64,000 bases of DNA from Euborellia annulipes (taxonomy: Eukaryota; Arthropoda; Insecta; Dermaptera; Anisolabididae): assembly GCA_023213315.1 (NCBI GenBank), contig JAKCPI010015653.1, positions 274,982-338,981 of the forward strand. The letters are read 5' to 3'. Both the position numbers and the translations under genes were made by a program. Shown here piece after piece: positions 45,492-56,169 of this stretch. The number at the start of each line of letters is the position of its first letter. Within the stretch, counting starts at the first letter, position 1. The notes under the pieces were generated by a model. The model ran no database searches. It saw nothing but the letters and a program-made list of their open reading frames with translations, and had not been told where the DNA came from.

Positions 45492-45780
45492 TCTGTGGAT
45501 ACGAGATCGTTTTGGCAATGATTTTTAAAAATCACCTTTAGAAAAAATAGCCAGTAGAGATCCCAAGCCCCCCCCCCTCTAAACCTTATACAAAATGAAA
45601 TACAAAACCAATTCAATAAAAATAGGTAAAAAAAAATATTTTTTTAATACAAACTTTAAATGAAATATCAAATAATTTTAATACAACTCTAAAGTTCATA
45701 CTACTAGAATTCTTGCTAATCTATTGCTAGTGCGATCCCCAGGGCATAATATACAAATTTTTCTTATGTAGGAAATTAAA
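44437..45780. other. Upstream flank of ATG101
   Basis: No gene seen. The promoter and 5' UTR of ATG101 should lie just above 44436, but no motif is clear enough to call. A TA microsatellite spans about 45448-45486, and short C-rich tracts near 45360 and 45570 suggest eroded MITEs. Confidence 0.35.
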
Positions 45781-46147
45781 CAGTGACGGGGCCAGCTTTT
45801 TTCAAAAAAAGGGGGGGGGGGGCAGGAGTTTTAACCATACACAGTATTTAGAAATGATATAATATTAGGTGGTACAGGCATATTTATTTATACCATTTGG
45901 TAATCCAAATGATTTAAATAAATTTATCGGATTATCTACGATCCGAACCCGCGCCCCTTGGCTTCCAGACTATCATTATTGATATTTGTTAAATTTTTAT
46001 TTTTAAATCATTCAATATTGTTTAAAAATAACAAATTTATATATACATGACACGACTTTGGTTTCAAGCTGACTGGGGGGAGGGCAGATGCCATTGTCGA
46101 GTGGGCGCTTGTCCCCCCCCCTAGACCCCCCCGTAGCGCCGTCGCTG
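45781..46147. mobile_element. hAT-like MITE with poly-G/poly-C, containing a SINE fragment
   Basis: The ends CAGTGACGGGGCCAGC and GTAGCGCCGTCGCTG are approximate inverted repeats flanked by aaattaaa and aaattgaa (7 of 8). It has G tracts near the left end and C tracts near the right end. The SINE family B fragment lies at 45868-45970. Confidence 0.65.
45868..45970 (-). mobile_element. tRNA-derived SINE family B, truncated
   Basis: It shares GGTACAGGCAT, TACCATTTGGTAATCCAAATG and the B-box complement GATCCGAACCCGCG with 40339-40475, but the A-box half of the head is missing. Confidence 0.6.
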
Positions 46148-47277
46148 AAATTGAAATGATTCAAGTTCTATGATCTGCATGATTCAGACAGTTTTACAAT
46201 TTTCCCCATTGCACAGGGAGGCCCCAAAGAGCAGTTAAATTGAAAAATAAAATGAGTCCCTTTCTTGAGGGAAAAAGTTTGATTAAGAAAAATCTATTCA
46301 ATAGAGAACTAATAAAAAACTGCAACTCCTTGAATACAAGTTCGATATGTTTCCTTATTATAAAAAAATTAATTTATTTGTATAATATAATTATAATACA
46401 ATAATATAAAATATATATGAAAAATGTATATATTGTTTATAATATATTGATTCTATATAAGAACATAGTAAATTCGATAATTAAAATTTTTCTTTAAATA
46501 AAATTAATAAATATTTTATATAATAGATATGGGAATTTATATTTTTTTTTTCGATATAAGTAATAAATTATTTTAGAAATAAGAAATATCTTAACAGAGA
46601 TATTCATTTTTTTTAACTAAGATAAATTATAATAAAATTGGAAATTTAAGTGTCTTTGATAAAATTTCTTTATAATTAAATATAAAATTAAAAATCACAA
46701 TTAAAATATTCACTTAAAATAAATAAAAGAATATTTTCAACGTAGGGCATATATATCCCTAAAAATAATACCATTAATTTGAGATGTTTTAATTTTTTTT
46801 TTTTTTTTTTTTAATATTCATGTGATGCACTAATGGCAAATGAAAGCTGATAACAATGCAATCAGTTGTTATCAGATTTAACTTGTCATCATCTGTCATT
46901 TAAAAAAGATCGGGACAAAGTTTTCGTAATGGGTATACTTTATGTGATTATTTAGCGATGGTGATTTTTCTGAGAGGGCAGATCGCCATCCTCCCAATTC
47001 ATAATAGTTTTTTTAATTTATAGAAAAAAAGTGGAGTGGGGGAGGGGGATTATATCACATTATCACATAGATCCCCTCTTAAATCGTCACTTATATTCTA
47101 TTTTAACATGAGATATTAAAAAAAAAAGATTTTCGTTTTTATGATCATAAAATTCTTAAAATAGCAAATTTGCGAGATGTGTTTGTAATAATATTTAATG
47201 GCTGGAAATATTATATATATATGAAGGATATGAAAATAAGACACTCTCGATACTCTGTGAACGGTCAGACGTTTCGG
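46148..47277. other. Gene-free AT-rich stretch
   Basis: Nothing recognisable. There is a short GC-richer patch at 46965-47090 (AGAGGGCAGATCG, GGAGGGGGATTATATCACATT) that may be an eroded MITE. Confidence 0.4.
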
Positions 47278-47302
47278 GTAAAATGTATTCACCCATCCTC
47301 AA
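47278..47302 (-). ncRNA. Hammerhead-like motif, single copy
   Basis: On the minus strand, UUGAGGA (first core base U for C) is followed by U and stem II GGGU...ACCC, then GAAACGUC. No mirror arm is found nearby. The C-to-U change should weaken activity. Confidence 0.5.
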
Positions 47303-47427
47303 TGAACAGTTCTAATGAGAGAGAGTTAAGTCAGTATAATTATTCATAGATGACATTAGTTATTCTATGTATTCTATTCGGATAATACGATACTAAATAC
47401 AGGTTTAATTTTTTTTAGAGATATGTT

Positions 47428-47832
47428 GCGCTAAAGATTGTGCTGGAGTCGAAGCAGGACGTCCAGGATTTCGCGGTGGGCGGACTACCCTTATCCTGGG
47501 CCGGCCCAATAGGATAAGGATAGTCCGCCCGCCGCTAGGGCGCAGGCTCAATAGGATAAGGGTAGTCCGCCCGCTGCTAGGGCGCAGGCTCAATAGGATA
47601 AGGGTAGTCCGCCCGCCGCTAGGGCGCAGGCTCAATAGGATAAGGGTAGTCCGCCCGCTGCTAGGGCGCAGGCTCAATAGGATAAGGGTAGTCCGCCCGC
47701 CGCTAGGGCGCAGGCTCAATAGGATAAGGGTAGTCCGCCCGCCGCTAGGGCGCAGGCTCAATAGGATAAGGGTAGTCCGCCCGCCGCGAAAGCGTGGAGG
47801 TCCGCGTTCGACACCAGGGGGCGCAATCTTAA
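47428..47832. repeat. 42-bp minisatellite inside a tRNA-like inverted repeat
   Basis: Seven head-to-tail 42-bp units (AATAGGATAAGGGTAGTCCG then CCCGCYGCTAGGGCGCAGGC) occupy about 47500-47790. Read on the minus strand they stay open as a 14-residue repeat (GGRTTLILLSLRPS), because 42 is a multiple of 3. On the left, GGCGGACTACCCTTATCCTG is the inverted unit. The outer flanks hold B-box-like GTCCGCGTTCGACACC (right) and its inverted relative (left, 47450-47475). The 148-codon open frame here is therefore most likely not a gene. Confidence 0.75.
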
Positions 47833-48433
47833 GGACAAACACATCTGGCAAATTTGTTATCTTAAACGATATATTGACTGGCTAATGAACAGTCTATATG
47901 AGCGTTGATTGAAAAAAATTACATCTTTTTCAAACAAAGTTCTACCTAATTCTTAAGTCCGCAGTCCAAAATTTTTACCGATCATTCAAGTAACCATTTT
48001 TTGTGCACTTTGAATTGATTTTCTATTAAGATTCTTAAATATAGGAATATATACATTTCTAATTAATTGTTCCAATTAAAATTTCGTCCAGACTGGGGAA
48101 CAAACAAATGTTACTTAACAAAATTTTAAGACTTTTGATTATTTTTGAATTGTTAAAATAAATATAAATAAATTGAAAATATTCTCTTTAAAAACAACAG
48201 CCATATAAGCCTTCACTCTCATTTTATATTTACTTTTTTCTAAAAAAAAAAAGTATATGGTTAGCAAAAATAAATATCACGACTAGGTAATATTTTAAAA
48301 TATTAATTATAAAGTTTAATTAATTAAATTGTTTTAAATTTAATTTAAATAAATTGAGCGATGATTATACAATCTATTTGGCCAACGATTATTTTGTATT
48401 AATTTCCATTTAATCAAAACAAAATGGAGTGTC

Positions 48434-48618
48434 CAGGGCCGGATCTAGAGGGGGCAGTGGGGGCATGTGCCCCGGGCGGCAGATATTAGGGGGGCGGCAA
48501 TTAAAAAAAGATTTACTAAAAAAAAGGTAAAATAATATGAATTTTGTATAGAAAATTTTAAGAAGGGGCGGCAAATTAAATTTTGCACTCCCTAAAAAAT
48601 CTCCTTGTTCCGGCCCTG
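48434..48618. mobile_element. Short hAT-type MITE with exact 8-bp target duplication
   Basis: The ends CAGGGCCGGATCTAGA and TGTTCCGGCCCTG are flanked by ggagtgtc (48426-48433, 48619-48626). The inside of the left end carries GGGGGCAGTGGGGGC and CCCCGGGCGGC. Confidence 0.92.
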
Positions 48619-48836
48619 GGAGTGTCTACCATAAATGGAAAATACCTATATATCTATAAAACAAAATGGGGTAGCTATTCAATTGAAAATTACAATATTT
48701 GTAAATCAAGTTTTTCGAATTAAAAATTTATTCATTCCCAACAAAATAGCTACACCATCCTGTAATAGAAATAGAAATATATATTTATAGGCCTATATAT
48801 ATATAAATTTATAAGCCTATATATTAGGGTAGGCTG

Positions 48837-49308
48837 AAAAAAAAAAATTTTGTTTTTTTTCTTCACGCTATACTGAAAAAAACTTGCCTCTATGATAGAT
48901 AATTAAAATGCAACAAAGAAAAAAAGTTATACCTAACCTCCAGCTAGCTCATTACACTTGAAATTCTGAAATTTCACAAAAATCACAGGATTTTATGATT
49001 TTTTTTAAATTATCAAAACAGTTGGATAGTGTAGTAGTAAAAATCATTTATATTAGAGTTAACAAAAGGTAATAAATTATTAAAAATGTTGTATTTTTTA
49101 AATTTGAGATAGCAAATATTCAGCTGTTTGGATGCTTTAAAAAAAAATCATAAAATCCTGTGATTTTTGTAAAATTTCAAAATTTCAAGTGTAATGCGCT
49201 AGCTGGAGGTTAGGTATAACTTTTTCTTTCTTGCATTTTAATTACCTATCATAGAGGCAAGTTTTTTTCAGTATAACGTGAAGAAAAAATTTTTTTTTCA
49301 GCCCACCC
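48837..49308. mobile_element. 472-bp foldback element (TA target)
   Basis: The ends GGGTAGGCTGAAAAAA and the complement of TTTTTCAGCCCACCC lie between TA (48835-48836, 49309-49310). The arms of about 180 bp run inward (GATAATTAAAATGCAA, ACCTAACCTCCAGCTAGC, AATCACAGGATTTTATGA) with few differences; the spacer is about 100 bp. No coding capacity. Assignment to Tc1/mariner rests on the TA only. Confidence 0.7.
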
Positions 49309-49798
49309 TATATACGAGGTCGTATTTTTAAATAGCCTCGTATGATCGTCATAGGAGAGCTTTGATTTATGATACAATAAATATTTTATATACGTCAGGC
49401 AAAAGTTTTAAAATCTGCAGGATTATTTGTGATTAAAATTATTTTGATTAAACTAATATCCTTAGGATATTGTATTTAATAATAATAAAACTGATATATT
49501 TGTGCTATGAATAAAAATGATTATATAATGTAAGTGTAAGAATATGTATATATGAGAAATAATATGGATAATATGTTCATAATTTCTATTTTTGTAAATA
49601 TGATTATACTATGAAGGAATTTTTATTCCAAGGAACTAAAAGGTAAAAACGTTATAGATTTTTATTATCTTTTTCAAGAAAAGATCTTTTTTGATTTTAA
49701 GTGAAGACAGTTGGTTTCGGGCATCATTTAGATTTGTAGAGGACATTAATAAAATATTTTGATTTTCGGTTTAACTGTGGTTTATTTGTAAAAATTAC

Positions 49799-49833
49799 AA
49801 CGTTCCGGCCACTCATTCTGAGGTCTTCTTCAG
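49799..49833 (-). ncRNA. Hammerhead-like motif, left arm
   Basis: On the minus strand, CUGAAGA is followed by A and stem II GACCUC...GUGGCC (imperfect), then GGAACGUU (first A of GAAA changed to G). Probably a decayed copy of the right-arm motif. Confidence 0.45.
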
Positions 49834-49913
49834 GTACAATTTAGCTAAGATTAAAAAGGTTGTCACAGATGTAACATCCTTTGTAATTTTAGCTGAATTG
49901 TACCTGATGAAGA

Positions 49914-49941
49914 CCACAGAATGAGTGGCCAACGAAACGTT
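49914..49941 (+). ncRNA. Hammerhead-like motif, right arm
   Basis: CUGAUGA is followed by A, stem II GACCAC/GUGGCC (one mismatch), an extra AA, CGAAACGUU. Stem I can form from GUAC before the core and GUAA after it. The extra AA between stem II and GAAA argues against full activity; combining the two arms gives a clean consensus. Confidence 0.5.
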
Positions 49942-50250
49942 GTAATTTTTACAAATAAACCACAGTTAAACCTAAAAACAAATTCTTTTATTAATGATAA
50001 CAACTGTGAAAGCCTAAACTTCAAAATTCGATCGATTGTAGGGTCTTTCAAAGATGTTTTATTCCCAATCAAGGATTTTAAATTATATTTAAAAAAAAAT
50101 ACGACATATGATTAGATTTCTTTATACAAAGAGAACAGAATCTATTATATTTTTTTATTAAAAAAAAAAACAGATGATCTCAAAAGTGTAGCAGCTTTTA
50201 TAGCAACATTTTTTCGGCTTCCTTGAATAACAAATGACAACGAAATGTAA

Positions 50251-51020
50251 TATATATGTCGTAGACAGATCGTGAAATTAGACAGTTCATGAACTGTCTA
50301 GACATTTCATGAACTGCAGCCAGATCGTGTAATGGTCAAACAGTTACATGATCTGGCTAAAAATTTTAGACAGTTCATGAAATGCAATTGGGCCTTAGGA
50401 CAGATCGTGTAATGCTCGAGAATTACATGAAATGTCTAAATTTTTTAGGCAGTTCATGAACTGCCTAACAGCAGTTTTGCCGATCGTGTAATGTTTGTAA
50501 TTTAATGCAATAAATCTAAAAAAAAAATTTTATTTTTTCGAAAATCAAAAAAAGGGCTTCTATAAGTTGCAGACATTTTAAATAACTTTAATTAAAAAAA
50601 AATTGAGGTAGATAGCTTCAAATTTGTGGCCGCTGGAATCTCCCAAAATTAGAACCCCGAGACGCCCACCTTAACTCAAGATTTACAAAGTGAGCAAGAT
50701 TTGGAAAATTTAGTAATCGATAATAATAATAATATTGAAAAAAATTGACTTTTTCGAGATCTTTATTTGCTTTACAAACAGTACACGATCGGCAAAACTG
50801 CTGTTAGGCAGTTCATGAACTGCCTAAAAAATTTAGACATTTCATGTAATTCTCGAGCATTACACGATCTGTCTAAGGCCCAATTGCATTTCATGAACTG
50901 TCTAAAATTTTTAGCCAGATCATGAAACTGTTTGACCATTACACGATCTGGCTGCAGTTCATGAAATGTCTAGACAGTTCATGAACTGTCTAATTTCACG
51001 ATCTGTCTACGACATATATA
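50251..51020. mobile_element. 770-bp foldback with arms built of short palindromes
   Basis: The left arm (50251-50500) and right arm (50772-51020) are near-perfect inverted copies. Each arm is itself a patchwork of small palindromes: GACAGTTCATGAACTGTC, CAGATCGTGTAATG with ATTACATGATCTG, GGCAGTTCATGAACTGCC. The spacer holds the dispersed repeat R1. No coding capacity, and no clear target duplication (both flanks are TATATAT, continuing the palindrome). I cannot assign a superfamily. Confidence 0.85.
50541..50680 (+). repeat. Dispersed repeat R1 (copy 2), spacer of the foldback
   Basis: It runs from CAAAAAAAGGGCTTCTATAAG to CCCCGAGACGCCCACCTTAA. It differs from 42625-42755 by scattered substitutions; the same order of blocks is kept. 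Confidence 0.7.
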
Positions 51021-51315
51021 CTTTTAACAGATTGCTTTTGTTTTCCTCCATCTAAATCCATCCCGCTGCCACCTTCAAAAATGGTCTATTATAAAGGTTA
51101 GTTATTATATATAATGAGTTAAAAACTTTAATTTTCTATCAAGATTTTTTTACATTAAGACTTAGAATCTGAAAATATGGAATCTATGATGTCATATCCA
51201 AGTAAAAACATGGTTTTTTTTAAACTTTTCCAGCTATAAATTCACTTTTCTTAAAAACCTTTGTGGCTGATATTTAGTTTGTTTTTTTTAAATAGGGATT
51301 AAACCTATTGAAAGA

Positions 51316-54300
51316 TTAGAAATGGGTTTCTAGATTAGAAAATGAATTATTGTCATTATTTAAATTGTTAGTTATTCGAGATTCATCAAGTGAATTTCTT
51401 TGGTTACTTTCATTTTGATGATTGTCATGGAAATTGAAGGGACTCGTAGCATCATTAGAATTAGCGGGTGAATAAGGTGGTGGTGGCTCTATTGGAGCAG
51501 ACGGAACTGGCAAGAGCTTATATGTATTTGGACGATATTCTAATATTTTCATTTTGGCATTAGTAACAGCGCGATTATATGTACCTCTGTAACGTATATC
51601 TTGTAAATTTGTATCTGTGACATCTGGTAAATCATAAGCTATGTCTTTTTGTGCATCATAAATAATATTACATTTTTGAGACATTTCTAAATAAGATTCA
51701 GAGAGTTTTATAAGTCCTAATTTAACGCAATTGAGTTTAACATTTTCATTTTCATGGATTCGAGTAGTAACTGAAATAGAAAAATAAACAATTATAATTA
51801 TTAAAATTATCAAAAGTAAGTGATGAGGAAAAAACTGATAACTGGGAGAGGATTAATTTTTTTTGACGAGGGTTTATATATATATATATATATACATGTA
51901 TAAACCAATATATATGAGTCATTTTACAAAAAAGGGTTAACTTCGCGTAATTGCAAATAATTCAGTAACTACCAAACATATTGACTTTTTTTAAACATCA
52001 GTTAATAGGGGAAAAAGTTAATAATTTTAGGAAACACATGATAAATATTGAAATTTTAAAAAATTTAATGAAACCCTAAAAAGTCATTCCCCTGGGATGT
52101 ACCAGCTCTAAAAGTGAACATTTAAATGCAAATTTATTTTAAACTATTAGATTTATATCATTATTATCCATAACGATGATGATACTTTATAAAGCGTTGT
52201 CAAGTCATAAATTTTGATTTTAAATAAATTTACATTTTTTTATTTAATTTCAAAGTCGAGTATCTCAGTCCTAGCGTCAGTTCCTTGGCTTATGTTGTAT
52301 TTGAAAAATATCTGATATTATACACTGTTGATAAAATAACTATCTGTCTTATAAAAGTTTAGGGTGTAAAGATGGCATTGGTGCCCTAATACCGGGCCTT
52401 AGCCATCTTTTATATACTTTTATTGTTATTTTTGTGTCGTGAATCAGCATGTAAACACTCATTTCGTCAGTCCCTTGGGAAGTAATATTTTGGAAATTTA
52501 TTAATATACTGGATTTGTTGTCTTTTCATTGTAATATTAAATATATATAAAAAAAAAAAAAGGTTTTCCATATTAATTGGCAAATTTGTTGTGTTTTATA
52601 TCATATACGTCAGTCCTCTGGAAGTTTTTCAACCGTAAAGCTAAGAGGCTGATAAGCTTATTTATTAATACAAAAAAAAAATCTGAGTCTTACTATATGG
52701 ATAGAATCAAATTAACTTATTGTCTATCAAAATCATTACAAACAATTGAAATCAAAGTTACAAATTGTGCATTTTAAATTCGACCCCAAAGTTAACTCAT
52801 TTTTGTAAAATGACCCATATATATATATATCAGCTAAATACAGTATCCTAATGGTCAGAGAATAAAAAAATCCCTCAAATGTTATAAATTAGATCGTAAT
52901 TTATGTTAAAATCATTGACAAATGATAATTTATTCTCATTCGTGAATCAAAGTATTTCTAAGAAATTAATATAATTAACATAAAATTGTCAAATATATTT
53001 TTTTTACCTTCTGACTGAGCAAGTTCAGTAGCTCTTTCAGCTTGAGATAAGTTTTCTTTAAGATGTCTAATTTCAGGATAGGTTGAATTTTTTAGGGCTT
53101 TTTGAAAATCTTTTTTGAGAGCTGATTGACGACGTTCACATAAGGTGAGATTATTTTTGGCAGTATCAACATGTCTTTGGCTTTCTAGTATAGATTCAAA
53201 ATATCTATTGAATTCTTTTAAGCGATCTAAAAAATAATAATATATTATTTTAAATATATTATATCTTGATTAAAAATATCAAATAATAAATTATAAAATA
53301 GAAATATTTTTTAAATTATAACAATTAAAATTTCACTAATAAACCATCAAATTTTTTTTTGTACAGGCTTTATTAATTAAAGTAATATTTGTTCCTTTAG
53401 AATTAAGTACAAATTATTCCTTTAAACAATATAATAATAATAATAATTCAATAATACAACGGATTCGGGTCAAAATGATGAATATTGTTAAAGCTTCTTT
53501 AGTACTTCTGATGAGGATAGAAATGTCAAAATGCATATAAAGTCTATTTTTACAAATAAAATCTTTAGTATTTAATATTTTGTATAATGAAAATAACATA
53601 TTACAATTAAATGGCCATTTTATCTTTAAAATTTTCAATTTTTCTCGAATTATTTAAATTAAATTTAAAAAAACTAAAAAATATTAAGAATAAATTAGTT
53701 TTATTTCCCAATAGTATGGGGATGACCGATCTGGAGTTTGGTGTTTTTTTGATAAAATCGTATAAAACTAAAAAAGTATTTTAGTAAAGTATTATTACTC
53801 AAAGTTACAAAAGACAAGATCAAACGTAATTTGTTTTATATACCAGAAATAGTGTATATATTTAAAATCTGAAAGAAATCGTTTGAGCGAATTTCGAGAA
53901 AAATTGAAAAAGTAAAAAAGTACAGTGAGTGACAATATCAAGTCTCACCCATGCGTTTTCTACTTGTGATTATTTCATTGTTTTTATAAAAGAAAATCAA
54001 AATCTTCATTGGAAATTTTCTAGATTTGAACCATGAAAGATTCTATTCAAAAATGTATATTTTTTTTAAAAACAATGAAATAATCACAAGTAGAAAACGC
54101 ATGGGTGGGACTTAATATTGGGTAGTAAAAATATATATATGTATATTTAAAATTTGAAAGAAATCATTAGAGCCGTTGTCGAGAATTGATGTGCTTCCAA
54201 ATAAACATACATTGCTCGTTTAATAGTATAAGATTAGTAGTTTAACATTTTAACTTTTAATTTTAATTACCAGTAAATTCCTTCTGAACGTCAGTCCATA

Positions 54301-54599
54301 AATTATTTAATTCTGAAAGTTGTGAAAATACATCTTGAATAATTCTATTTTCATCTTTTGAGGACCATTTTAATAAATCAAGTGAGGCGATATTTTGTGC
54401 GGCTGAAAATGCTTTTGCTGTTGATCTGACATTTTTTAATTGTGATATAACCATGTTTAAATCTGGATTTCCAGAACCAATCGACTTTAACCGAACACTT
54501 CCTCTAATGAAAGAAAAAAATCATAATGAGTATTTTAATTTTTTTTTTTAAATAAGTTGTCAAACTTTACCTTCGGATGACCATTGTCGCTTTGTCCAT
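51316..54599 (-). CDS. BAR-like coiled-coil protein with PPxY tail, 4 exons, family not identified
   Basis: Exons on the minus strand: 54571-54599, 54271-54503, 53008-53226 and 51316-51770 (with stop). GT-AG joints keep frame to give 311 aa starting MDKATMVIRR. Residues about 20-235 are strongly helical and charged (LSELNNLWTDVQKEF, RLKEFNRYFESILESQRHVD, ERRQSALKKDFQKAL), like the long three-helix bundle of BAR/F-BAR membrane-curving proteins. The segment about 185-235 (SYLEMSQKCNIIYDAQKDIA) closes that region. The tail (240-311) is disordered: Pro-rich APIEPPPPYSP (PPxY at 257-260, a possible WW-domain ligand), then Asn/Ser-rich. No signal peptide or membrane segment. The BAR assignment is an inference from pattern, not a recognised family match. 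The gene is intact; a Tc1-type MITE sits in intron 2. Confidence 0.85.
53923..54121. mobile_element. Tc1-type palindromic MITE in intron 2 of the BAR-like gene
   Basis: After TA it starts CAGTGAGTGACAATATCAAG; the arms include CGTTTTCTACTTGTGATTAT and the complement. The last about 15 bp (TCCCTCACTG) are missing, the right side stopping at GGGACTTAATATTGG. Confidence 0.72.
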
Positions 54600-55099
54600 T
54601 TTTAAATACAGATACAAAATTGAATTTTCTTTTTTATAATTCTTGTATTTTTAGAAATTATTACAAAAATAAAAAATAAAATAAAATGCAATTATTTTAG
54701 AAATGTCAATACTATTTTATTCACAGAGTATTGGAATAATGAAGTTAGAATTGAAAAGAGTGCAGACAAGTAAGGAAACATTAAGCAATGTTTACACCGA
54801 ATTTTAATAAAAATGGGTATATATTTTTTAATAAATTACCAAAATATTTTTTAATTCTTAATTTTTAATAAAATAAATAATTTAAATGGCTCTGAGTAAT
54901 TTAAATGGCTTGGTTGTAATTAAAATTATTTTCCTTTAAATTGTCGCTGAACAAATAATCCAATTTAAGATTTAAAATTTATAATAGAATAAAAATAATT
55001 TTAGTTAAATTAGTTTATTTTGTATTATTGGTGTTGTCTTTTAATGTTTTTAAGTTATTATATATTTTTAATATTCAAATTTTCCAAAGTTATCAGCAC
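54600..55099. other. Upstream flank of the BAR-like gene
   Basis: A/T-rich and without recognisable repeats. It should contain the promoter of the BAR-like gene, but no TATA or initiator can be singled out in such composition. Confidence 0.35.
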
Positions 55100-55460
55100 T
55101 TTTCAAGTATGGCGTTATTTTCTAAATGTCACTTGCAGCAGTGCCCCGCATAGCACAAGAAGGTTAATTGAAACTAGAATTCGCCTGGTATCCAGAGTAC
55201 TACTATGACCCCCTTAATCACGCAGCCCTCGACGTATGCTGTTACACACTGGCTTGGAAGTGTCCATTTTTGTTCTGCCGGCAGTTAAACCCCCTCACCA
55301 CGACAAGGTAAGGGCACCAAGACAGATGGTTTGTGGGGAATAACATAGCCCCATGCATGGTAATAGCGGTGAATTTCATCCAAGTGTCCTTGACTTAGCA
55401 TTTCAAAGCTCGGCTATTTAATTTCGTTGCAAGAATCAAAGTTTGGAGGAGGAAATCTTT
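55100..55460. other. GC-richer block of unknown nature
   Basis: About 350 bp of balanced composition with stretches such as GTGCCCCGCATAGCAC, CCCCCTTAATCACGCAGCCC and CACCACGACAAGGTAAGGGC. No long reading frame, no tRNA or 5S rRNA signature, and no second copy in the window. It looks like the remnant of a mobile element or a non-coding exon; I cannot tell which. Confidence 0.3.
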
Positions 55461-55601
55461 TTCTTCATTTTTTTCCAGCCTCAATTATAAATTTATTTGG
55501 CTGTGTAATTGCTGTTTCTCCAAAAAACCATGTCTTTTGATGTGGAGAGAGTATTAGAACTTGCACGCGCCGACCAGGTGACTGTGGGGAAATTGTTTTA
55601 G

Positions 55602-55730
55602 GGTGCGCGTCTCGATGTGTTGATTTTGAGAGGCTCCAGCAGCCAAAATTTTGAAGCTATCGACTTCAAATTTTTTTTTATTAAAGCTATTTAAAATATC
55701 TACAACTTATAGAAGCCATTTTTTTGATTT
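55602..55730 (-). repeat. Dispersed repeat R1 (copy 3), inverted
   Basis: It reads GGTGCGCGTCTCGATG on the left and ends CAACTTATAGAAGCCATTTT, the complement of the start of R1. Closest to copy 1. Confidence 0.7.
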
Positions 55731-56169
55731 TCCAAAACAAAAATTTTTTTTTAGATTAATCACATTAAATTTAAAAAAAAAAATCGGTCTTTATCTTATA
55801 GATAATTAAATTGGTAATCATTGTGTTAAAGAATAATTAATTTTTTGCCTTTAATTAATTTGCTGGAACCTTTCAAATATAATGGACTAAAATGCTTGTT
55901 TCCCTATGGGCAGAACTAACGCCATCTCTTGCCGCCTAGAGTAACGAGCTTCTGAATAGGCTAATAACGGTTTTTCGAGACTCGACCCTAAAAGCAAATA
56001 TAAAATACAACTAATTGTAACATATATATGAGATAAAATTTTTCCCTCAGTGACTTGCTCATCAAAACGTTATCCCCTCCGTTTACAAAATGACTTCTCA
56101 TGTCATGTTTTATAATTTTGAAACACGCTCCACAATTGTATAATTTGATGCACTGAGGATGGATTGGGT

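Larger units (their letters stand above)
49744..49998. mobile_element. Palindromic element with hammerhead motifs in both arms
   Basis: The arms of about 110 bp (ATTTTGATTTTCGGTTTAAC, TGTGGTTTATTTGTAAAAA, ACGTTCCGGCCACTCATTCT and complements) sit around a 30-bp spacer. The outer 60 bp recur, without the hammerhead, as the hairpin in the 0.55-kb tandem array (57655-57745, 58208-58300). Confidence 0.72.

Noticed and set aside
47405..47851. 148-codon open frame with a 14-residue repeat
   Set aside because: Open only because the minisatellite unit is 42 bp; no start context, no splice partners, bounded by tRNA-like inverted repeats.
50250..51020. Possible CRISPR-like array because of regularly spaced repeats
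   Set aside because: The repeats are mirror-symmetric palindromes in an animal genome context with spliced genes; no unique spacers between direct repeats.
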